NCBI GenBank assembly: GCA_041662005.1
Contig: JBAZTJ010000001.1
Coordinates: 1-62,802 of the forward strand
DNA: 62,802 nucleotides
Source of the DNA: DATHXC01 sp041662005
GTDB taxonomy: Bacteria; Pseudomonadota; Gammaproteobacteria; Burkholderiales; Methylophilaceae
Direction: 5' to 3'
Part shown: one piece after another, positions 59,778 through 62,802 of the stretch
Position numbering within the stretch: position 1 is the stretch's first letter
How the letters are laid out: every line of letters begins with the position of its first letter
Notes under the pieces: generated by a model
Told to the model about the DNA's origin: nothing
The model's database searches: none
Seen by the model: the letters and a program-made list of their open reading frames with translations, nothing else
Made by a program: the position numbers and the translations under genes

Positions 59778-60535
59778 TCTTGAATGCTTCTGCGACCCCG
59801 GCGAGCCTTTATATGTGGAGGAGCAACTTCACTTAACCAACGCCTAACGACTTCATAAGAATATCGTTTCGCCCCACCTAATACTAAAATCTCATTACTG
59901 CGAGCCATGTCAGCAATAGTCTTGTCGTTTTCGATTTTCCAAATATTTATGGCTATGGCCTGGCATGCTATCTTGGTTGATTGCATGTGTGTCAACTTGC
60001 GTTGAGGGGTATTTTCCTCTTCTGACACTACGTTGATATCGGATTCTTCATCATCAACTTCATCGTTCCAACGAAAAGTAAATGCGGCCGGTGTGCGGTC
60101 ATTCTCAGGCTCTAGATGCTTCATTCGATGGCCGGGATATCCGCCCTTTGGCACTTCATAATCGAGTTTCCACCCAGGTGGAAACCAAAAGTCGGGCAAT
60201 GGTATTCCACGCCTTTCACACCATTCCAGTAAATCCATTCGATCAAGAACTGCCCATTTAAGAAAAGTCTTATCAAAATGTTTGCCGGATAGACAATCAT
60301 TTAATTCTTTATCCCAACCTCTTATGTAATAAGAAGGATCAGATTTTGAATTCTGTGGTCGCTTATCTAAGCAAAGCGTTCGGCATAGGATTTCTGCGCT
60401 ATAAACAGCTGAAATAAGTAGCTGAAAGTAGTCTTTAACGAGTAATTGATGTGAAAGTCGAAATGAAGAAGGATCATAACCGGCCCAGCGATGACTGATA
60501 TCCCAGATGGTTAATTCTGTATTTAATAACGGCAT
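59756..60535 (-). CDS. Uncharacterised island protein
   Basis: 259 residues, not recognised. It begins MPLLNTELTIWDISHRWAGY and DPSSFRLSH, has an aromatic-rich middle (GIPLPDFWFPPGWKLDYEVP), an acidic linker (DDEESDINVVSEEEN) and a basic, helix-turn-helix-like end: TIADMARSNEILVLGGAKRY, then VVRRWLSEVAPPHIKARRGR. The end suggests DNA binding. Between dcd-like and rep genes, nine bases after the dcd-like stop. Confidence 0.8.
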   Translation of the reverse strand: MPLLNTELTIWDISHRWAGYDPSSFRLSHQLLVKDYFQLLISAVYSAEILCRTLCLDKRPQNSKSDPSYYIRGWDKELNDCLSGKHFDKTFLKWAVLDRMDLLEWCERRGIPLPDFWFPPGWKLDYEVPKGGYPGHRMKHLEPENDRTPAAFTFRWNDEVDDEESDINVVSEEENTPQRKLTHMQSTKIACQAIAINIWKIENDKTIADMARSNEILVLGGAKRYSYEVVRRWLSEVAPPHIKARRGRRSIQENTTEED

Positions 60536-60543
60536 TTTAGTGC

Positions 60544-61170
60544 CTATAACTTAAATTTATCTTTAAGGATTCTGAGCTTGCTCTCAGTGCCCTTCGAAGA
60601 AATCCTTTGTGGAATCATATCAACTGTCCCGCCATATTGACCAGGGCTAGTATCAACTCCATCATCGTTAACTTCATGGAAAAACAATTGTGCAATAGTC
60701 TGGCCTGGATACAACTTTAAAGGAGTTTCCCCTAAATTTCTAAGTTCTAGAGTTAAGCTGCCAGAAAAAAATGGGTGAATTCCAACCGCTGTAGCAACAA
60801 TCAATCCTAACCTCCCCCAAGTTGATCTACCAACTACATAAGCCATCAAATCACCTGGCAAACGTATGTACTCAAGCGTAGTAGCAAGCATTATTTGATG
60901 AGGGTGTATAACGATCCCAGAACCAAGAGTCACGTACTCTTTCCTGAACATATTTGCAAATATAGGAGGTTCTTGAGCTTCTAACTCATCAATAGCACCC
61001 ACTACGGAAGGGCTTACTAGAGCAAATTCAAAACCTAATCTAACATCAATAGAAGCTTGACCAGGTTTAGTTTGTTCTTCTAATGAGAATAAAGGACTTA
61101 CAACTAGCCTTTGTTTTAAGTTAGTTTCTTCTAGTCTTGCACGGATTTCTGCAGTATTTAAGCAACTCAT
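60544..61170 (-). CDS. dCTP deaminase / dUTPase family protein
   Basis: 208 residues from ATG 61170, which overlaps the upstream gene's stop (ATGA) and has AGGAAG before it. Trimeric dUTPase-fold motifs: TKPGQASIDVRLGFEFALVS, AYVVGRSTWGRLGLIVAT, HPFFSGSLTLELRNLG (catalytic Glu), LYPGQTIAQLFFHEV and YGGTVDMIPQRI. This fits Dcd, with RST-W in place of RSSLA. dCTP deaminases can act in anti-phage defence by draining dCTP; a housekeeping-like nucleotide role is also possible. Confidence 0.88.
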   Translation of the reverse strand: MSCLNTAEIRARLEETNLKQRLVVSPLFSLEEQTKPGQASIDVRLGFEFALVSPSVVGAIDELEAQEPPIFANMFRKEYVTLGSGIVIHPHQIMLATTLEYIRLPGDLMAYVVGRSTWGRLGLIVATAVGIHPFFSGSLTLELRNLGETPLKLYPGQTIAQLFFHEVNDDGVDTSPGQYGGTVDMIPQRISSKGTESKLRILKDKFKL

Positions 61171-62564
61171 ACAGCTTCCTCCCAAGTTCTGCGGGCTTCT
61201 GCTAATTCCACAGCTTTTATAAGTAAGGAATGAAGTCGCTCCATCTGCCAAGTATGAATAGAACCGACCTGACCAGGCTGGACTGAAATTTGATCAAGTT
61301 TTGTAAGTAAGGCAACCCATCCTACATTAAGTATCGAAGATAGAACTACTGGCTTTATTTCCCCGGTTTGCGCTTCTTTAAACTCTATAGGGGGAATTAA
61401 ATGGCATAGCGCCTCTAAATGATTCGTCAGATCAAAGTCTAATTTTTCAGGGGTGTAAATTAAGTCAGGACACTCTACCTTTAAATAATCTCCAACTGTT
61501 TTAAAAATATAGGGATATATTTCTGTTACGTACTGAATCGCTTCCGTCATTACGGAAGATGGGAGTACATCATAATTTATTTGCAAAACAGCAAACAGGT
61601 TATCACCACTCGAACAAGCTGGAATACCAATACTATTGATTTCTATGTCAAAGGGAACCCCTGTATGTTTCTGAAAAATCTCAGCATAGCTACTTCCAGC
61701 TGCACCATTAACTAGCATTTGTTCATATAACACTGATCGTCTTAAGTCATGAGGTGGGTGTGAAGTACCTACCCCGTAGCCCCTTGTACACATTTGAAAG
61801 AAGCCAAATGCCGAAAAGTAAAATGCGGGGCCAGCTATGAAATGCGCTATAGCATCTGCAGCCAACTCTTCTACCCAGTTTGTTACAATTTCGCTGAGAG
61901 CGGTATCATTTACTGTTAAAGATCTCCCAATTCGGGCTTGTACTCGATCAACTAACGTCTGTAATTGGGGCTGTGAATTTGCGTTTAGGTCTAGCCCGAC
62001 CCTTGCGTATATCGCATGACCTGCTTCATGTGCAACTAAAGCATAGTAGGGAAGCATGCCTAGGGCACGTCCTGGAACTGTAATCCGAGTAAACGGCCAC
62101 TCAACCTCAGATAATGCGTCCGTTAAAGACTGAGCTGGATGATGGAAATGACTAAAATGACCTTTGGGCCAAATTCTTAGCTCATAATTTGGAGCATGCT
62201 CTGCCAGAAAAAAAACGGTTTCCTTGATTTTTAAATCATCTAGCCATCTTTGTAGGGGCTTAATAACTTGATGTGGAAGCTCGCTAGCTTCGGCACCTAA
62301 AATGTCTTTGAGCTTTCCAAATGAAAACTGCCCAATTTGGGCAGCGTCATTAATTAATTTTGATTTATCTGTGTCAGATATAGCCGGGTTCTCAGACTCG
62401 GTTAAATAGCCTTGTGCAGTCGCAATCAAACCCCTAACAATTTTCAACCATTTGTACGGTCCAGGATGCCTACCCGGATAGACTTCATTTTGAAGTCCAA
62501 TGGTTTGTGCTTCTAGCCGAGCAATAAATACTCTGTTGGCTTGTCTCGCGTTCTCTAAAGCCAA
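61167..62564 (-). CDS. Metallopeptidase-like protein with HEAGH motif
   Basis: 465 residues; family not recognised. The core is YYALVAHEAGHAIYARVGLD (HExxH, about residues 180-185) followed about 50 residues later by NWVEELAADAIAHFIAGPAF, offering a third ligand Glu or Asp, as in gluzincin-type zinc proteases. The flanks are helical. No signal peptide; a few hydrophobic stretches (FYFSAFGFFQM) but no clear anchor. Tight coupling to the dcd-like gene suggests a joint function. Upstream ORF ends 11 bases before. Confidence 0.82.
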   Translation of the reverse strand: MALENARQANRVFIARLEAQTIGLQNEVYPGRHPGPYKWLKIVRGLIATAQGYLTESENPAISDTDKSKLINDAAQIGQFSFGKLKDILGAEASELPHQVIKPLQRWLDDLKIKETVFFLAEHAPNYELRIWPKGHFSHFHHPAQSLTDALSEVEWPFTRITVPGRALGMLPYYALVAHEAGHAIYARVGLDLNANSQPQLQTLVDRVQARIGRSLTVNDTALSEIVTNWVEELAADAIAHFIAGPAFYFSAFGFFQMCTRGYGVGTSHPPHDLRRSVLYEQMLVNGAAGSSYAEIFQKHTGVPFDIEINSIGIPACSSGDNLFAVLQINYDVLPSSVMTEAIQYVTEIYPYIFKTVGDYLKVECPDLIYTPEKLDFDLTNHLEALCHLIPPIEFKEAQTGEIKPVVLSSILNVGWVALLTKLDQISVQPGQVGSIHTWQMERLHSLLIKAVELAEARRTWEEAV

Positions 62565-62575
62565 GAACCTACTCC

Positions 62576-62802
62576 TTAGTTATAAGTGATAGGGGCTAGT
62601 GGCGGAACCAACTTTTGCTGCAACTGCAAAGCGTCTAAGAACGTTGTAAGCAATGCTGATGAGCTGCTAATCAACTCTCTTGAAACAGGCTGATTCTGAT
62701 CTAAGCTTTCGAAAACCGATTTAGCCTGCTCAAGTTGACGAGACAAATCTTCACCATAAGTACGATTCAAAAAATTGAATATTAAAGAAAAAGTATTGAA
62801 TG
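62576..62802 (-). CDS. C-terminal part of an ORF cut by the window edge
   Basis: The frame is open from the window end to a TAA at 62576: about 75 residues, FNTFSLIFNFLNRTYGEDLS and on, with helical RQLEQAKSVFESLDQNQPVS and end KLVPPLAPITYN. A TTG at 62770 could start a 64-residue protein, but since no stop lies upstream it is more likely the end of a longer one. It is the first visible gene of the metallopeptidase-dcd operon. Confidence 0.6.
   Translation of the reverse strand, partial: FNTFSLIFNFLNRTYGEDLSRQLEQAKSVFESLDQNQPVSRELISSSSALLTTFLDALQLQQKLVPPLAPITYN

Larger units (their letters stand above)
57021..62802. mobile_element. Integrated element next to tRNA-Phe, right end outside the window
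   Basis: All genes from 57061 to the window end run on the minus strand: recombinase, HTH (excisionase-like), Rep, unknown, dCTP deaminase-like, metallopeptidase-like, partial ORF. DNA from about 59,600 on is visibly more AT-rich than the core. I see no second copy of the tRNA 3' end before 62802, so the far att site must lie beyond. Integrase plus Rep suggests an integrating plasmid, satellite or ICE-like island. Confidence 0.75.

Noticed and set aside
61547..61560. TTACGGAAGA in the metallopeptidase-like gene as another origin repeat
   Set aside because: It matches only part of the ATACTACGGAAG motif and lies in coding DNA far from rep.

Overview
The window looks like a scaffold piece from a draft or metagenomic assembly of a betaproteobacterium, most likely Nitrosomonadales and possibly Methylophilaceae. 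This rests on remembered gene order, not on a search: rsmB-DUF4390, def-fmt, LysM-dprA-smg, ahcY-holin-like-metF, metK-lpxL-dapF-DUF484-xerC, zapA followed by 6S RNA, and a late-step B12 cluster. Two assembly marks are visible. Bases 1-15 are an Illumina adapter end, and ten Ns at 2741-2750 interrupt fmt.

Bases 1-18,760 are core genome: RNA modification and translation start and end processing (rsmB, def, fmt), a membrane protease (htpX), DNA uptake (dprA), and the methyl cycle (metF, ahcY, metK). ahcY is preceded by a clear SAH riboswitch with its own promoter. Then come lipid A, lysine and cell-wall genes, xerC, sodB, and an alkylation-repair pair (ada and an alkA-like gene) that diverge around an Ada box. 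ada carries a ten-unit 9-bp tandem repeat in its zinc domain. tRNA-Asp and tRNA-Val follow.

Bases 18,900-42,962 hold ferredoxin-NADP reductase, the ETF / ETF-quinone oxidoreductase electron path with a divergent LysR regulator, a ZnuD-like TonB receptor, and a small gene broken by one TGA. After these come lrgAB, an iron-permease-like protein, a di-iron MBL protein, an ArsP-like permease with a small thioredoxin, and a polyphosphate group (ppk1, ppx, phoU) with two Pho-box candidates. rpiA, ilvA and a YVTN beta-propeller protein follow.

Bases 42,963-56,706 contain a 6S RNA candidate, zapA and a zapB-like gene, and then a cobalamin block. A cobalamin riboswitch with a long attenuator controls btuB, followed by btuM, cobO, cobB/cbiA, bluB, a BtuF-like protein without a signal peptide, and cobU. 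cobQ, cbiB, cobD, cobC, cobS and cobT complete the set. It covers uptake, adenosylation, a,c-amidation, lower-ligand synthesis and nucleotide loop assembly. No early corrin-ring gene is present here.

Bases 56,945-62,802 begin with tRNA-Phe, next to which sits an integrated element that runs off the window. It encodes a tyrosine recombinase, an excisionase-like HTH protein, a rolling-circle-type Rep protein with repeat-rich DNA upstream, an unknown protein, and an apparent operon of a partial ORF, an HEAGH metallopeptidase-like protein and a dCTP deaminase-like protein. That last operon is the best candidate here for an undescribed system, possibly anti-phage, but the role is inference only.
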